The notes: generated by a model from the sequence alone, not told the origin. A stretch of 64,000 nt of DNA from an uncultured Holdemanella sp. (GCA_900754615.1 CAAEDN010000006.1:11438-75437), one strand, 5' to 3'; counted from the stretch's first letter, positions 24,804 to 34,879 are shown. Program-made: numbers and translations.

Positions 24804-26690
24804 CTAATGTGCATTACTTGCCGCAACTTTTACTCTAGACCACAAATCTGCAATGATCTTACGTGTAGTTTCATCATATTGGAATACTTCATCTTTATCG
24901 TAACCAGCACGAGGTGTATATGCATTGATACCATCATAATCTCCGCCTTTGCCACCAAGTTCTTCCATAACTTCTTTATTTGGTGAAGTATATCCAACAT
25001 AACTCGAATTATCCATAGCTGCATCATAACTTGTGATATAACGAATAAACTCATTCGCAAGCTTAGGATTCTTCGCATTCTTAGGAATAACCATCGCATC
25101 TGACCATAAGTTTGTTCCACTCTTTGGCATATAGAATCCCATATTTTCATTTTCTGACATGACATAAGCCGCATCTCCAGAATAAATCAATCCTAAAGCT
25201 TTTCTAGCCTGTGCCATATTATCAATAATTTCATCTGTTACAATTTCTGGATCCATTGTCTGAACACATTGAATCAACCAGTTGTATGCAGCATTCAATT
25301 CATCCTCACTCGTTGTATTCATAGAGTATCCCAATGCTTTTAAAGCCATCATAAATGAATCTCTTTCAGAATCATATAGATAGATATCTCCTTTAAATTT
25401 CTGATCTAAGAAAATATCCCATCCATCTTTTTCCAAATCCTCTTTGGATACCTTTGTCTTGTCATATACAATACCAACAGTACCCCAGAAATAAGGAATT
25501 GAATATTCATTCTTTGGATCATAAGGAAGTCCCTTGATTGCATCTGCCAATTCACCTAAACATTCTTTACGAGTTTCAGGTTCTAGTTTTTGAAGCATAT
25601 TTTCCTGCGTCATTCTTTGAATCATATAGTCACTTGGAACTAATACATCATACGCATCTCCATTGGCAACTTTAATATACATCTGTTCATTTGAATCAAA
25701 GTTATCCATTACGACCTTAGCCCCTGTCAATTCTTCAAATCCAGAAATGATATTCTCACCTGTATATTCACCCCAGTTATATACATGTAAAGTCTGTCCT
25801 GCATATGGCTGACTACCAGCTGATTTATTCAAGCCAAATAAAGAAGCTACTAAACCAAGAACTACCACACCTGCAACAGCCCATTTCCAAGGTTTATTTT
25901 GTTGAGATGGATTTGTCTTCTTACGAATGATTGGCAAGACATTTACAATTGTCAATGTGATTGTGATCAACAATACAACTAAAGTACTAATCGCATTTAC
26001 ACTTGGATTGATACGTTTAGACATTGTATACACCATAATACTTAAGTTCTTCACACCTTGACCTGTGACAAAATATGAAATTACGAAATCATCAAATGAC
26101 ATTGTGAACGCAATCAAAGCACCCGAAACAATACCAGGCATAATTTGTGGCACAATAACCTTTACCAAAGCCTGCCAAGGCGTAGCACCTAAATCCATTG
26201 CCGCATCCGCCAAGTTTGGATCTAACGATTTAATTTTAGGCATAATACTCAAAATAACATATGGAATACAGAATGCAATATGTGCTAATAATAATGTCAC
26301 AAATCCCTTTTCAATCTGGAATGTGATAAATAGAAGCATCAATCCAATGGCTGTAACGATTTCTGGGTTCATGATTGGAAAATCATTGACCTGACTTACA
26401 AAGGCACGCAATACTTTCTTTGATTTTGATAATCCAATCGCCGTAATCGTACCAATAATTGTTGAAATAATTGTTGCCAATAAGGCAATTATAATAGTCA
26501 CATATAAAGATTCCATCATACCGTGATTTTTAAGCATTGCCTCATACCAACACAATGAGAATCCTGTAAAGTGAGTTAATGATTTTGAACTATTGAAAGA
26601 GAAAATAATCATGAATAAGATTGGCGCATAAAAGAACACCAATAATAATGCCATGCCTACTTTACCTAATACTCTTTTATCTTTCGACAT
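24804..26690 (-). CDS. potCD: Spermidine/putrescine ABC transporter, permease-binding protein fusion
   Basis: 628 aa. Residues 1-265 are a PotC-type permease with six helices and the EAA loop AAMDLGATPWQALVKVIVPQ. A further membrane segment (about 275-293) follows, then a PotD-type binding protein starting LHVYNWGEYTGENII. The tether replaces a lipoprotein anchor, so the binding domain stays attached to the permease outside the cell. This fusion is known in several Bacillota. It takes up polyamines together with PotB and PotA; spacing to potB is 2 bp. Confidence 0.93.
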   Translation of the reverse strand: MSKDKRVLGKVGMALLLVFFYAPILFMIIFSFNSSKSLTHFTGFSLCWYEAMLKNHGMMESLYVTIIIALLATIISTIIGTITAIGLSKSKKVLRAFVSQVNDFPIMNPEIVTAIGLMLLFITFQIEKGFVTLLLAHIAFCIPYVILSIMPKIKSLDPNLADAAMDLGATPWQALVKVIVPQIMPGIVSGALIAFTMSFDDFVISYFVTGQGVKNLSIMVYTMSKRINPSVNAISTLVVLLITITLTIVNVLPIIRKKTNPSQQNKPWKWAVAGVVVLGLVASLFGLNKSAGSQPYAGQTLHVYNWGEYTGENIISGFEELTGAKVVMDNFDSNEQMYIKVANGDAYDVLVPSDYMIQRMTQENMLQKLEPETRKECLGELADAIKGLPYDPKNEYSIPYFWGTVGIVYDKTKVSKEDLEKDGWDIFLDQKFKGDIYLYDSERDSFMMALKALGYSMNTTSEDELNAAYNWLIQCVQTMDPEIVTDEIIDNMAQARKALGLIYSGDAAYVMSENENMGFYMPKSGTNLWSDAMVIPKNAKNPKLANEFIRYITSYDAAMDNSSYVGYTSPNKEVMEELGGKGGDYDGINAYTPRAGYDKDEVFQYDETTRKIIADLWSRVKVAASNAH

Positions 26691-26692
26691 GT

Positions 26693-27520
26693 CTATTTTT
26701 CCTCCTTATTACGCTCTTCAAGTTTTCTTACAAGCATCATCAATAACATCATAATCATTGCCATGATCATTGAGATTGCTGAACCAAAGTTCCATTCTCC
26801 TACGGTAATGAATTGATTTTCAATTACGTTACCAATCAAGAAGAATTGTCCTCCACCCAATAACTTAGGAATGAAGAATGAGCTAACTGCTGGCAAGAAT
26901 ACAAGTGTTATACCTGAAACAACGCCAGGCAAAGAAAGTGGGAAAATAACCTTCCAGAATGTTTGGAATTTATTGGCACCCAAATCTTGAGCTGCCTCTA
27001 ATAAAGATTTGTCCATCTTTGTCAAGGCTGTATTAATTTGCAGAATCATAAATGGTAAGAAGTTATACACCATACCAATCAATACGGCAGCTTCGGTATA
27101 CAATAATTCCGTATGAATACCAAACAAACCTAAAATGCTGCTTATAATTCCATCACTTGATAAAATACCAATCCATGCATAGGTTCTTACAAGCATATTG
27201 ATCCATGTAGGTAGTGTAATCGCAAGCACTAAGATTTGTTGAACTTTAGCTGTGCACTTTGAAATAAAATACGCAATAGGATATCCAATCAACAAACAAA
27301 TAATTGTTGTCTTAATGGCAATCCATAGTGAACGCCATAAAATCAACAAGAAATCTTTATCTGTAAAGAAACGAGCATAGTTATCCAATGTAAGCTTGAA
27401 ATGTACAATACTGTTGCCTTGCTGAATGACTGAATAAAACGCAATCAGCAACATCGGAAGCAACAACATGATACAAGCCCATACAATATAGGGAATTGCT
27501 AATTGTTGAAATTTTTTCAT
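26693..27520 (-). CDS. potB: Spermidine/putrescine ABC transporter permease PotB
   Basis: 275 aa, six membrane helices. The EAA loop is AAQDLGANKFQTFWKVIFPLS, which contacts the PotA ATPase. The N-terminal opening IPYIVWACIMLLLPMLLIAF is typical of PotB. It lies between potA (3-bp gap) and the potCD fusion (2-bp gap), in one operon headed by the XRE-cupin regulator. Confidence 0.93.
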   Translation of the reverse strand: MKKFQQLAIPYIVWACIMLLLPMLLIAFYSVIQQGNSIVHFKLTLDNYARFFTDKDFLLILWRSLWIAIKTTIICLLIGYPIAYFISKCTAKVQQILVLAITLPTWINMLVRTYAWIGILSSDGIISSILGLFGIHTELLYTEAAVLIGMVYNFLPFMILQINTALTKMDKSLLEAAQDLGANKFQTFWKVIFPLSLPGVVSGITLVFLPAVSSFFIPKLLGGGQFFLIGNVIENQFITVGEWNFGSAISMIMAMIMMLLMMLVRKLEERNKEEK

Positions 27521-27523
27521 TGC

Positions 27524-29107
27524 CTAAAATCCCATCTTTTCCATGACATGAATGTCTTCGGCAAAGAAAGTAAGTCCGACCTCTTTTCCTTCCTCTACAT
27601 AATCTGTTGTATGAATTTTAAATTCACGTCCCGTTGTCCAGAACGTTACTTTGTAGACCCCTTCCGTAATTGTTTCAGGATCAAAATCATAATCTACATC
27701 CAAATCAACAGTCTCATTTTCATCATCCAATTTCCAACCCTGTGCATTGGCCCAAGTCTTCAAATCTGTATCAATAGCCATGGACTCCTTGATTTCATCA
27801 ACGGTTTTAAAGAAGTTAAATGCAGATACGGCTTCATTCGCCTTCTTATTTTCAACAACCCTTTGATCTACGACCCAAATCTTACGAGTGATTGAAGTCT
27901 TATTGTTTGTTGAGAAAGTAACTGTATATTCTCCTACTTCCTGTTTTAAATCTGTATCAATATCATGAATAGAAATAAATTCATCGGTTTCAGGATTCCA
28001 AGCCTGTGCATCGGCACGCGCAATAATTTCCTTATCATCAATATCCTTCATATCCTCTAAGTCTAGATAGAAGTCATTGGCAGAAATCTTTTCTTTTCCA
28101 TCCTCACTTGTAATCGCATAGTTTTTGTTTACGTGCATATTTACAGTAACATGCGTACCAGGTACAGTTTCTACCATGATTTCATAGTGAACACCCTTAA
28201 ACAATACACTTTCAACTTCACCTGTCATCTTACCGTCTTTTACATCCACAATATCAATATCTTCTGGACGAATCACAACATCCACCGGTTCATTTTCTTT
28301 ATAACCAACATCCACACAATCAAATGTAATATCGTCAAAACGTACTTTCTTATCACAAATCATACGTGCAGGAATAATATTGCTTTCCCCAATAAACTTC
28401 GCAACATATTGGTTAACAGGTTCATTATAAATATCTTCAGGACTTCCAACCTGTTGAATCTCGCCATCCTTCATAATAACGATCTTATCCGACATAGTTA
28501 GTGCTTCTTCCTGATCATGCGTAACGAAAATAAATGTGATTCCTACTTCTTGTTGAATCTTTTTTAGCTCATACTGCATTTCTTTACGAAGCTTCAAGTC
28601 TAATGCACTTAAAGGCTCATCCAACAATAATACACTTGGCTCATTGACTAAGGCACGGGCAATCGCAACACGCTGCTGCTGACCACCAGAAAGTAAAGTA
28701 ACATCTTTATTTTCGAATCCTTCAAGACCAATCAGCTTTAACATTTTCATGACCTTTTGATCAATAACGTCCTTACTCATCTTTTTAATTTTCAAACCAA
28801 ACGCAATATTGTCATACACATTCATATGTGGGAATAGTGCATACTTTTGGAAAACCGTATTCAACTCTCGTTTATAGGCAGGTACTTCACAAATATCTTC
28901 TCCATTTAGAATGACCTGTCCTTCACTCGGTTCTAAAAAGCCGCCTAAAATACGCAACAAAGTTGTTTTTCCACATCCACTAGGTCCTAATAGTGTGACA
29001 AATTCATTTTCATATATATCTAAATCAATACCCTTCAATACAACTTGCCCATCAAACTCTTTTACAATATGACGAAATTGAATTAATTTATTCTTTTCTT
29101 GTTCCAT
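27524..29107 (-). CDS. potA: Spermidine/putrescine ABC ATPase PotA with Ig-like insertion in the TOBE domain
   Basis: 527 aa, against roughly 350-385 for ordinary PotA. Residues 1-240 are the ATPase: [24 protein letters not shown] and [17 protein letters not shown] domain begins near 270 ([16 protein letters not shown]) and its last strand returns only at 500-527 ([13 protein letters not shown]). Between them, about 330-495, sit two tandem repeats of the bacterial surface-protein Ig-like type, each with A-x-A-Q-(A/G)-W and GEYTVTFST or GVYKVTFWT. Start ATG 29107 has AGGAGAG at proper spacing; a longer in-frame start would overlap the regulator gene. Confidence 0.92.
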   Translation of the reverse strand: MEQEKNKLIQFRHIVKEFDGQVVLKGIDLDIYENEFVTLLGPSGCGKTTLLRILGGFLEPSEGQVILNGEDICEVPAYKRELNTVFQKYALFPHMNVYDNIAFGLKIKKMSKDVIDQKVMKMLKLIGLEGFENKDVTLLSGGQQQRVAIARALVNEPSVLLLDEPLSALDLKLRKEMQYELKKIQQEVGITFIFVTHDQEEALTMSDKIVIMKDGEIQQVGSPEDIYNEPVNQYVAKFIGESNIIPARMICDKKVRFDDITFDCVDVGYKENEPVDVVIRPEDIDIVDVKDGKMTGEVESVLFKGVHYEIMVETVPGTHVTVNMHVNKNYAITSEDGKEKISANDFYLDLEDMKDIDDKEIIARADAQAWNPETDEFISIHDIDTDLKQEVGEYTVTFSTNNKTSITRKIWVVDQRVVENKKANEAVSAFNFFKTVDEIKESMAIDTDLKTWANAQGWKLDDENETVDLDVDYDFDPETITEGVYKVTFWTTGREFKIHTTDYVEEGKEVGLTFFAEDIHVMEKMGF

Positions 29108-29127
29108 TTGTGTTCTCTCCTTGTCAA

Positions 29128-29661
29128 TTAAAATACAGGCGGTGTAGATACCCATAATACTTTAGCATCTGCACTCGATATATTTTCTAAATAATGCCCT
29201 TCCTTACCTGTAATATAGAAGGTTTCTTTTGATTTAACTTTTAACCTTTTATTACCAACAACTAAAACAATACTTCCCTTTAAAACATAGCCAAATTCTT
29301 CACCCTCATGTGCCTTTACTTCCTGTGATTTTGTGCCAGGTTTTAAAGTCAACAAAATAGGTTCCATCTGATTCTTTTGTGCATTCGGAATAATATACTC
29401 TGTGATAAAGTCTTCTTGTTCATTCACAAAGAAGTCCTGAGTATGAAAAACAATTTGTTCTTCTTTACTTGACTGAAAGAAATCAGCTAAATTGGTTCCT
29501 AGAGCCTCTAATATATTTTCTAATGCTGAAATATTGGGACTCGTTAAATCACGCTCTAATTGTGATAAAAAGCCTTTCGTTAATTCACTACGATTCGCAA
29601 GTTCTTCCAAAGTCAACCCATTCTGGGTTCGAAGCTCTTTTAGTTTTTTGCCTATTTTCAT
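29128..29661 (-). CDS. XRE-cupin regulator of polyamine transport
   Basis: 177 aa. N-terminal helix-turn-helix ([20 protein letters not shown], then [18 protein letters not shown]) and C-terminal cupin ([17 protein letters not shown]). The layout is that of PuuR-like regulators, which head potABCD operons in many Gram-positives and sense polyamines or related compounds through the cupin. It is 20 bp upstream of potA and likely autoregulates the operon. Confidence 0.9.
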   Translation of the reverse strand: MKIGKKLKELRTQNGLTLEELANRSELTKGFLSQLERDLTSPNISALENILEALGTNLADFFQSSKEEQIVFHTQDFFVNEQEDFITEYIIPNAQKNQMEPILLTLKPGTKSQEVKAHEGEEFGYVLKGSIVLVVGNKRLKVKSKETFYITGKEGHYLENISSADAKVLWVSTPPVF

Positions 29662-29748
29662 TCAATCACCCCTATTTGTTTTTTATACTAAACTTTTTGT
29701 TTCATTAAAAGAACAAATCTATTATATAGTAAACCTTTAATTATGCAA

Positions 29749-29777
29749 GAAAAAAAGAGCATTTTTTATGCTCCATT
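29749..29777 (-). terminator. Terminator after the gene at 29793
   Basis: Minus-strand stem GAGCAT/ATGCTC (29768-29773 with 29757-29762) followed by a run of T (plus A at 29749-29756). Confidence 0.8.
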
Positions 29778-29792
29778 TGTAAAATATATTTA

Positions 29793-30383
29793 TCATGCCT
29801 TTGTTGAATTATCTGTCTGGATATTTTTAATGACTTCTGTTAAGTCCGCCTCATTGATGGCTCCATCATAAAAATCATTCAACGTTTCAATTAAGCCCTT
29901 ATCATCCGGTAAAACCGTTTCAAATACTTCCTTCATATGCTCAGATTCCATATTCGAACCTGCATATTTAACCGTCGCATGAATCATAGATGTATAAATA
30001 ACATTCACCAACATCAAATGATATTTATTATTATACCCCTCATTACGATTATCAATCACTGTGTGTGGACTCATTAGAGCTGTACCTTGATATTGAGCTA
30101 AAGTAGGAAATTCCAAATAAAGACCTCGAACCGTTTTATATGTCATCAGTTTTAAAGCGTAAACACACGCAAACTGCTCTAAATCACCTAGCATATGTAA
30201 ACGATTTTCACTATCTAATACCTTCTTAAAATTGATATCTAATAATCTTGAAATCACATCACTTATACATTCAAGATTGGTTTTACATACCACTTCCTGA
30301 CGACCATCTAAATCCGTTGTAATGACAAATAAATCGCCTTCGCGATCATAAAATATATTATCTGGATGTCTTAAATTCACCAT
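29793..30383 (-). CDS. Conserved-looking hypothetical protein
   Basis: 196 aa, soluble, mixed alpha/beta at the start (IFYDREGDLFVITTDLDGRQ) and helical after that. No catalytic motif or family recognised. It is 11 bp downstream of a flavoprotein gene and ends in a terminator, so the two form a short operon. Nothing in the sequence assigns a role. Confidence 0.65.
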   Translation of the reverse strand: MVNLRHPDNIFYDREGDLFVITTDLDGRQEVVCKTNLECISDVISRLLDINFKKVLDSENRLHMLGDLEQFACVYALKLMTYKTVRGLYLEFPTLAQYQGTALMSPHTVIDNRNEGYNNKYHLMLVNVIYTSMIHATVKYAGSNMESEHMKEVFETVLPDDKGLIETLNDFYDGAINEADLTEVIKNIQTDNSTKA

Positions 30384-30394
30384 ATAATTACCTT

Positions 30395-31012
30395 TTAACG
30401 AATAAAATTCGTACCCTTTCTTACTTCTTTTTCAGGCAAACCATATTTTTCTTTACCCAAGGCTATACTCTTCATTAAGAATGTCATATTACGAGCTAAA
30501 GCACGCATTGTTTGTTTCCCCTCTACATCTTGATTGCCTTCCTGTGCATTATTTCCATGAATCGAATTCCAATATTGACTCGATACAACAGGCATTCCAC
30601 TAATCGTAAAATATTTATTTAATTCATCAAAAGTAGCACTTGCTCCCCCACGACGGCAAGATACAACACTTGCACCTACCTTCATCGTCTTATCAAAACG
30701 AGTACTATAGAATAAACGATCTAATACCGCAATCAATGTCGCATTCGCACTAGCATAATAGACTGGACTTGACACGACTAATCCATCTGCCTGCTCAAAT
30801 TTAGATGCAATTTCATTTACTATATCATCAAATACGCATTTACCTAAATTCATACATGCACCACATGCCATACATCCTCGAACAGCTACATTTCCAACTT
30901 GTACAATTTCAGTTTCAACACCATTTTCTTTAAACACAGCTTCCATTTCGCGTAAAGCCAAATCATTTACACCACTTGCATGTGGATTTCCATTTAACAT
31001 TAAGACTTTCAT
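30395..31012 (-). CDS. Iron-sulfur flavoprotein-like NADPH-dependent FMN reductase
   Basis: 205 aa, flavodoxin-like fold. The FMN-binding opening is LMLNGNPHASGVNDLAL. A compact cysteine motif RGCMACGACMNLGKCVF, as in iron-sulfur flavoproteins, probably holds a 4Fe-4S cluster. The core SSPVYYASANATLIAVLDR contacts the flavin. It should transfer electrons from NAD(P)H or ferredoxin to an acceptor, as typical for anaerobes. It diverges from the GTPase-nuclease gene at 31078. Confidence 0.88.
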   Translation of the reverse strand: MKVLMLNGNPHASGVNDLALREMEAVFKENGVETEIVQVGNVAVRGCMACGACMNLGKCVFDDIVNEIASKFEQADGLVVSSPVYYASANATLIAVLDRLFYSTRFDKTMKVGASVVSCRRGGASATFDELNKYFTISGMPVVSSQYWNSIHGNNAQEGNQDVEGKQTMRALARNMTFLMKSIALGKEKYGLPEKEVRKGTNFIR

Positions 31013-31061
31013 TATTTTTCCTCCGAAAAACTCTATCTCTATTTTATCATTTGCGTCAACA

Positions 31062-31070
31062 TGCTAAAAT
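31062..31070 (+). promoter_or_regulatory. Extended -10 for a leaderless GTPase-nuclease mRNA
   Basis: TGCTAAAAT (TG-n-TAAAAT). The predicted transcription start, about 7 nt on, coincides with the ATG at 31078. No SD precedes either candidate start (31072 or 31078). Confidence 0.5.
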
Positions 31071-31077
31071 AATGATT

Positions 31078-33576
31078 ATGAAACATATAGTAACAGGAAT
31101 ATTAGCACATGTCGATGCAGGAAAAACAACGTGCATTGAAAGCATGCTTTATACATCAAAAACCATACGAAAACTAGGCCGTGTCGACCATCAGGATGCC
31201 TATCTAGATTATGACAATCAAGAAAGAGAAAGAGGCATTACAATTTATTCAAAGGAAGCACACTTTCATTGGAAAGATAGTGAAGTCTACTTGATTGATA
31301 CACCTGGCCATGTCGATTTTTCAAGTGAAATGGAAAGAAGTCTGCAAGTATTAGACTTAGCCATCCTTTTAATCAATGGCCAAGATGGCATTCAATCACA
31401 TACTTCAACTATTTGGAAATGTTTAAACCACTATAAGATTCCTACATTGATTTTTATCAATAAAATGGACATTAGTTATAAGACAAAAGAAGAGCTCATG
31501 CATGATTTAAAAACGCATTTTTCATCGAACTGCATTGATTTTAAATCTGAAGATGCGGAAGATGAACTATCCATGTTGAATGAAGATATTATGAATCGCT
31601 ATCTAGAAACAGAAGAAATTGATACAGCTCTTCTTCAACAAGCCATCTTTAAGAGGGAATGCTTCCCTGTTTTCTTTGGATCTGCATTAAAAATACAAGG
31701 CATTGAAGATTTAATGAATGCGATTGTCGATTTATCCTTTATTAAAGAATATCCAAAAGATTTTGGTGCTCGCGTATACAAGATTTCAAGTGATGATCAA
31801 GGCAATCGTTTGACACACGTAAAGATTACGGGTGGTGTATTAAATGCCAAAGATAAAGTTGGGGCAGATGAAAAGGTAGATCAGATTCGTTTGTATAATG
31901 GAAAACAATTTGAAATGATTCAAACAGCCTACCCAGGCATGATTTGTGCATTAAAAGGATTAAACAATTATGAAGTAGGACAAGGACTTGGCTTTGAGTC
32001 TGATACAACTAAGCCTCTATTAAATGCCTACATGAATTATCAATTACTACTTCCAGAAGGCGTGGACGCCCTTACCATGATGCGTTATTGCAGTGTACTT
32101 GCCCAAGAAGATCCACAACTTCAAATTGAATATGATGAACAAACAAAACAAATCTTTTTACGCTTAATGGGATCCATTCAGATGGAAATCCTTCAGAAAG
32201 AAATTGAGAAAAGATCTAAGGTAAAAGTTGGTTTTACAACAGGAAAGGTCTTATTTAAAGAAACCATCCAAAATACAGTCATTGGTGTTGGTCACTTTGA
32301 ACCTTTAAGACACTATGCCGAAGTCCATTTAAAGCTCGAACCATTACCAAGAGGAAAAGGTCTTGTATTCGAATCCAATTGTCCAAATGATGAATTAGCT
32401 TTAAACTGGCAAAACCTGATTTTGACGCATTTAAAAGAAAAACAACACAAAGGTGTATTAACTGGATCACCTATTACAGATATAAAAATCACTTTAATTG
32501 CTGGTAAAGCCCATTTAAAACATACAGAAGGCGGTGACTTTAGACAAGCTACTTATCGTGCCATAAGACAAGGATTAAAAGAAGCCCAATGCATATTACT
32601 AGAGCCTTATTACAATTTTGAATTGATCATTGAAAATCAATATGTTTCAAAAGCCCTATTTGATTTAGAAAATAAGCATTGCACTTTTAAAATTGAAGAA
32701 GACACAAACAATCTAGTTCACATTAAAGGAACAGGGCCTGTACGTTTATTAATGGATTATCAAAAGGATGTCATTGCGTATACAAAAGGAAAAGGACAAT
32801 TCATTTGTGAATTAGAAGACTATCATGAATGTGTAGACCAAGACAAAATCATTGAAGAAACAAACTATGATAGTGAAGCCGATTTAAACAATCCAACAGG
32901 ATCTATTTTCTGTGAACATGGAGCTGGATATTTTGTACCTTGGGATGAAGTCAAAGAACATATGCATATTCAAATCAAGGAAGTCAATAGTACATCTTAT
33001 ACTTCTTATGTCAAGCATACCGTACGTGAAGAAGAATTAAAAAAAGTATTTAATTCGCTTGGCGGAAACAATAAGAAAACAGAAAAGCCAATAAAGAAAA
33101 AAGCGAAGGTTGATCTAAATTTAAATCAAATTCATGTGGAAGACAAAAAACCAGAATGTTTAATGATTGATGGCTACAATATGATTTATGATTGGCAAGA
33201 CCTAAAAGATATCGCCAAAGTGAATATTGAATCCGCTCGAGATGAATTGATCAGCCGAATCTCGAATTATCAAGGATATAAACGTATCAAAGTCATTTTG
33301 GTATTTGATGGATATCGCGTTAAGAACAATGTAGGCTCGCATTTTAATCAAGGAAATCTAGATATTATTTATACGAGATACAACCAAACCGCCGATAGCT
33401 ATATTGAAAAAGCTGTCCACGATTTAAAGAAGAAATATGAATTATCGGTTGCGACAAGTGATGGCTTGATTCAAAATGCGATTCTTGCCAATGGAGCGAA
33501 GCGAATCTCTGCTCGTGAACTTGAGATTGCCGTAAAAAACGTAAACAAACGCGCACTTTCATACTTAAAAAAATAG
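31078..33576 (+). CDS. Tet(M)-like translational GTPase fused to a NYN (Rae1/YacP-type) nuclease
   Basis: 832 aa. Residues 1 to about 660 follow EF-G-like ribosomal protection proteins: G1 AHVDAGKTT, G2 RERGITI, G3 DTPGHVDF, G4 NKMD, G5 GSALK, then domains II-V. A basic linker (KKTEKPIKKKAKV) leads to a NYN domain (about 690-832) with all acidic motifs in place: CLMIDGYNMIYDW, VILVFDGYR, QTADSYIEK and VATSDGLIQ. Rae1 in Bacillus cuts mRNA in the ribosomal A site, the site that Tet(M)-like factors enter. I infer a ribosome-directed RNA-cleaving factor. The tetracycline-protection loop is not clearly conserved. Confidence 0.88.
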   Translation: MKHIVTGILAHVDAGKTTCIESMLYTSKTIRKLGRVDHQDAYLDYDNQERERGITIYSKEAHFHWKDSEVYLIDTPGHVDFSSEMERSLQVLDLAILLINGQDGIQSHTSTIWKCLNHYKIPTLIFINKMDISYKTKEELMHDLKTHFSSNCIDFKSEDAEDELSMLNEDIMNRYLETEEIDTALLQQAIFKRECFPVFFGSALKIQGIEDLMNAIVDLSFIKEYPKDFGARVYKISSDDQGNRLTHVKITGGVLNAKDKVGADEKVDQIRLYNGKQFEMIQTAYPGMICALKGLNNYEVGQGLGFESDTTKPLLNAYMNYQLLLPEGVDALTMMRYCSVLAQEDPQLQIEYDEQTKQIFLRLMGSIQMEILQKEIEKRSKVKVGFTTGKVLFKETIQNTVIGVGHFEPLRHYAEVHLKLEPLPRGKGLVFESNCPNDELALNWQNLILTHLKEKQHKGVLTGSPITDIKITLIAGKAHLKHTEGGDFRQATYRAIRQGLKEAQCILLEPYYNFELIIENQYVSKALFDLENKHCTFKIEEDTNNLVHIKGTGPVRLLMDYQKDVIAYTKGKGQFICELEDYHECVDQDKIIEETNYDSEADLNNPTGSIFCEHGAGYFVPWDEVKEHMHIQIKEVNSTSYTSYVKHTVREEELKKVFNSLGGNNKKTEKPIKKKAKVDLNLNQIHVEDKKPECLMIDGYNMIYDWQDLKDIAKVNIESARDELISRISNYQGYKRIKVILVFDGYRVKNNVGSHFNQGNLDIIYTRYNQTADSYIEKAVHDLKKKYELSVATSDGLIQNAILANGAKRISARELEIAVKNVNKRALSYLKK

Positions 33577-33616
33577 TTTATGATATAATAGCGAAAAAGA
33601 TGGAGGAATTTGATTT

Positions 33617-34540
33617 ATGACAAGAAAAATTGCCATTATTGGAGCCGGTCCTGCTGGCTATACATTAGCTCAAGAGCTTGTAAAAACAGAAAATGATTAC
33701 CAAATCGATATTTTTGATAAAGAAGCCGAGATTGGCGGCGCTATTTATACAGGTATTCCTGAATATCGTATGCCAAAAGCATTCTTAGAAAAAGCATATA
33801 ATGGCTTAGTGGATGCTGGTGTTCAATTCCATTTCAATACATTTGTAGATCAAACTATGTTTAAAGAACTACAAACAAATTATGATTATGTGGTTGTAGC
33901 TATTGGTGCTCAAATCGAAAACACTTTTGGTTTTGAAACAGGAAATGGTGTCGTAGCCGGATTAACATTACTATATGATTTAAATATCAACCACAAACAA
34001 GAGGAATTTAAGAAATATAAAAAGGCTATCGTTTGGGGTGGCGGAAATGTTGCGATGGATTGCGCAAGATCATTAGTTCGTATTATTGATGATGTGACAA
34101 TCGTATATCGTAGATCCCTTCAAGAAATGCCAGCAAGTCCTGCTGAAATCAAAGCCTGTGAAAAAGAAGGTGTTAAGATTGCCTTTTTAAATAACATCAA
34201 AGACATTTTAAAGGATGAAAATGGAAATGTATGTGGAGTTCAAGTTGCGAAGATGGAACTTGGAGAAATGGATGATTCCGGTAGAGCAAGCTGCCATGAA
34301 GTTAAAGATTCATTATTCACAATGGATTGTGATCTTGTTGCGATGGCCATTGGTCAAAAAGTAGATTTCACTCCATTAAATAACGACTTAAAAACTACCG
34401 ACACACACACATCTACATTAGATAATGTATTCATTATTGGAGATGCCTTTACAGGACCAAAAACAATTGGTAGTGCTGTAATGGAAGGTAAAAAAATTGC
34501 CAAAGAAATCGAAGCTAAATACAATGAAGGAGCGAACTAA
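33617..34540 (+). CDS. FAD/NAD(P)-dependent oxidoreductase, GltD-like
   Basis: 307 aa. FAD-binding IAIIGAGPAGYTLAQELV at the start, a second Rossmann motif AIVWGGGNVAMDCARSL for NAD(P)H, and the closing GDAFTGPKTIGSAVMEGK. It matches the small subunit of glutamate synthase and related electron-transfer flavoproteins, but lacks the N-terminal 4Fe-4S domain, and no large subunit is nearby. It likely passes electrons from NAD(P)H to an unidentified partner. It lies 40 bp after the GTPase-nuclease, possibly co-transcribed, and ends in a terminator. Confidence 0.85.
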   Translation: MTRKIAIIGAGPAGYTLAQELVKTENDYQIDIFDKEAEIGGAIYTGIPEYRMPKAFLEKAYNGLVDAGVQFHFNTFVDQTMFKELQTNYDYVVVAIGAQIENTFGFETGNGVVAGLTLLYDLNINHKQEEFKKYKKAIVWGGGNVAMDCARSLVRIIDDVTIVYRRSLQEMPASPAEIKACEKEGVKIAFLNNIKDILKDENGNVCGVQVAKMELGEMDDSGRASCHEVKDSLFTMDCDLVAMAIGQKVDFTPLNNDLKTTDTHTSTLDNVFIIGDAFTGPKTIGSAVMEGKKIAKEIEAKYNEGAN

Positions 34541-34556
34541 TCGTTCCTTTTTTTTT
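34527..34556 (+). terminator. Terminator of the oxidoreductase gene
   Basis: AAGGAGCGA / TCGTTCCTT stem (one G-T pair) followed by eight T; it includes the stop codon. Confidence 0.85.
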
Positions 34557-34570
34557 GCGATTTAATGTCT

Positions 34571-34602
34571 TTTTCACATTGAAACTTTATAGTTATAGTT
34601 GG
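34571..34602 (+). promoter_or_regulatory. Promoter module shared with the locus at 11723
   Basis: TTTTCA, 17 bp, TATAGT. 27 of 32 positions match the block at 11723-11754 by hand alignment. It drives the toxin-like gene at 34716 through a leader of about 110 nt. Confidence 0.65.
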
Positions 34603-34715
34603 AACATACAAGCAGCAAGCATATGTATACTTCTGGGAATGGATTTATCATTGCATTTTAATGACAATCCCAGAGCGCGTATAAGAACCTCTGGCGTTAT
34701 TAGGAGGTGGTAGTC

Positions 34716-34823
34716 ATGAACAATTACGAATTGTTGGTCCTAATTGTATCCGTATTTGGCATATATACAACTCTAATTGGCTTTGTGATTCAGCTTTTGA
34801 TTGAATTAATCAAACAGAAATGA
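34716..34823 (+). CDS. Holin-like small toxin peptide (type I family)
   Basis: 35 residues: MNNYELLVLIVSVFGIYTTL, a membrane helix, then IELIKQK. The pattern, with N-Y-E at the start, one hydrophobic helix and a short basic end, matches putative holin-like toxins of the TxpA/BsrG kind. The AGGAGG SD lies 9 nt upstream and can be closed by a hairpin, ACCTC (34687-34691) with GAGGT (34704-34708), typical of toxin mRNAs held silent. Further up, CTGGGA...TCCCAG forms another stem. A 13-bp terminator follows, with a convergent promoter beyond it. Confidence 0.7.
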   Translation: MNNYELLVLIVSVFGIYTTLIGFVIQLLIELIKQK

Positions 34824-34834
34824 ATAAACAAAAT

Positions 34835-34879
34835 AAAAACTACCTACGCCAACTCTACCAAAGTCTGTAGGTAGTTTTT
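34835..34879. terminator. Bidirectional terminator of the holin-like toxin locus
   Basis: Perfect 13-bp stem AAAAACTACCTAC/GTAGGTAGTTTTT with a 19-nt loop. It provides T-runs on both strands. Confidence 0.88.

Noticed and set aside
31078..33576. Tetracycline resistance gene
   Set aside because: The GTPase core is Tet(M)-like, but the domain IV loop typical of resistance proteins is not evident and a NYN nuclease is fused. I would not call resistance from this.
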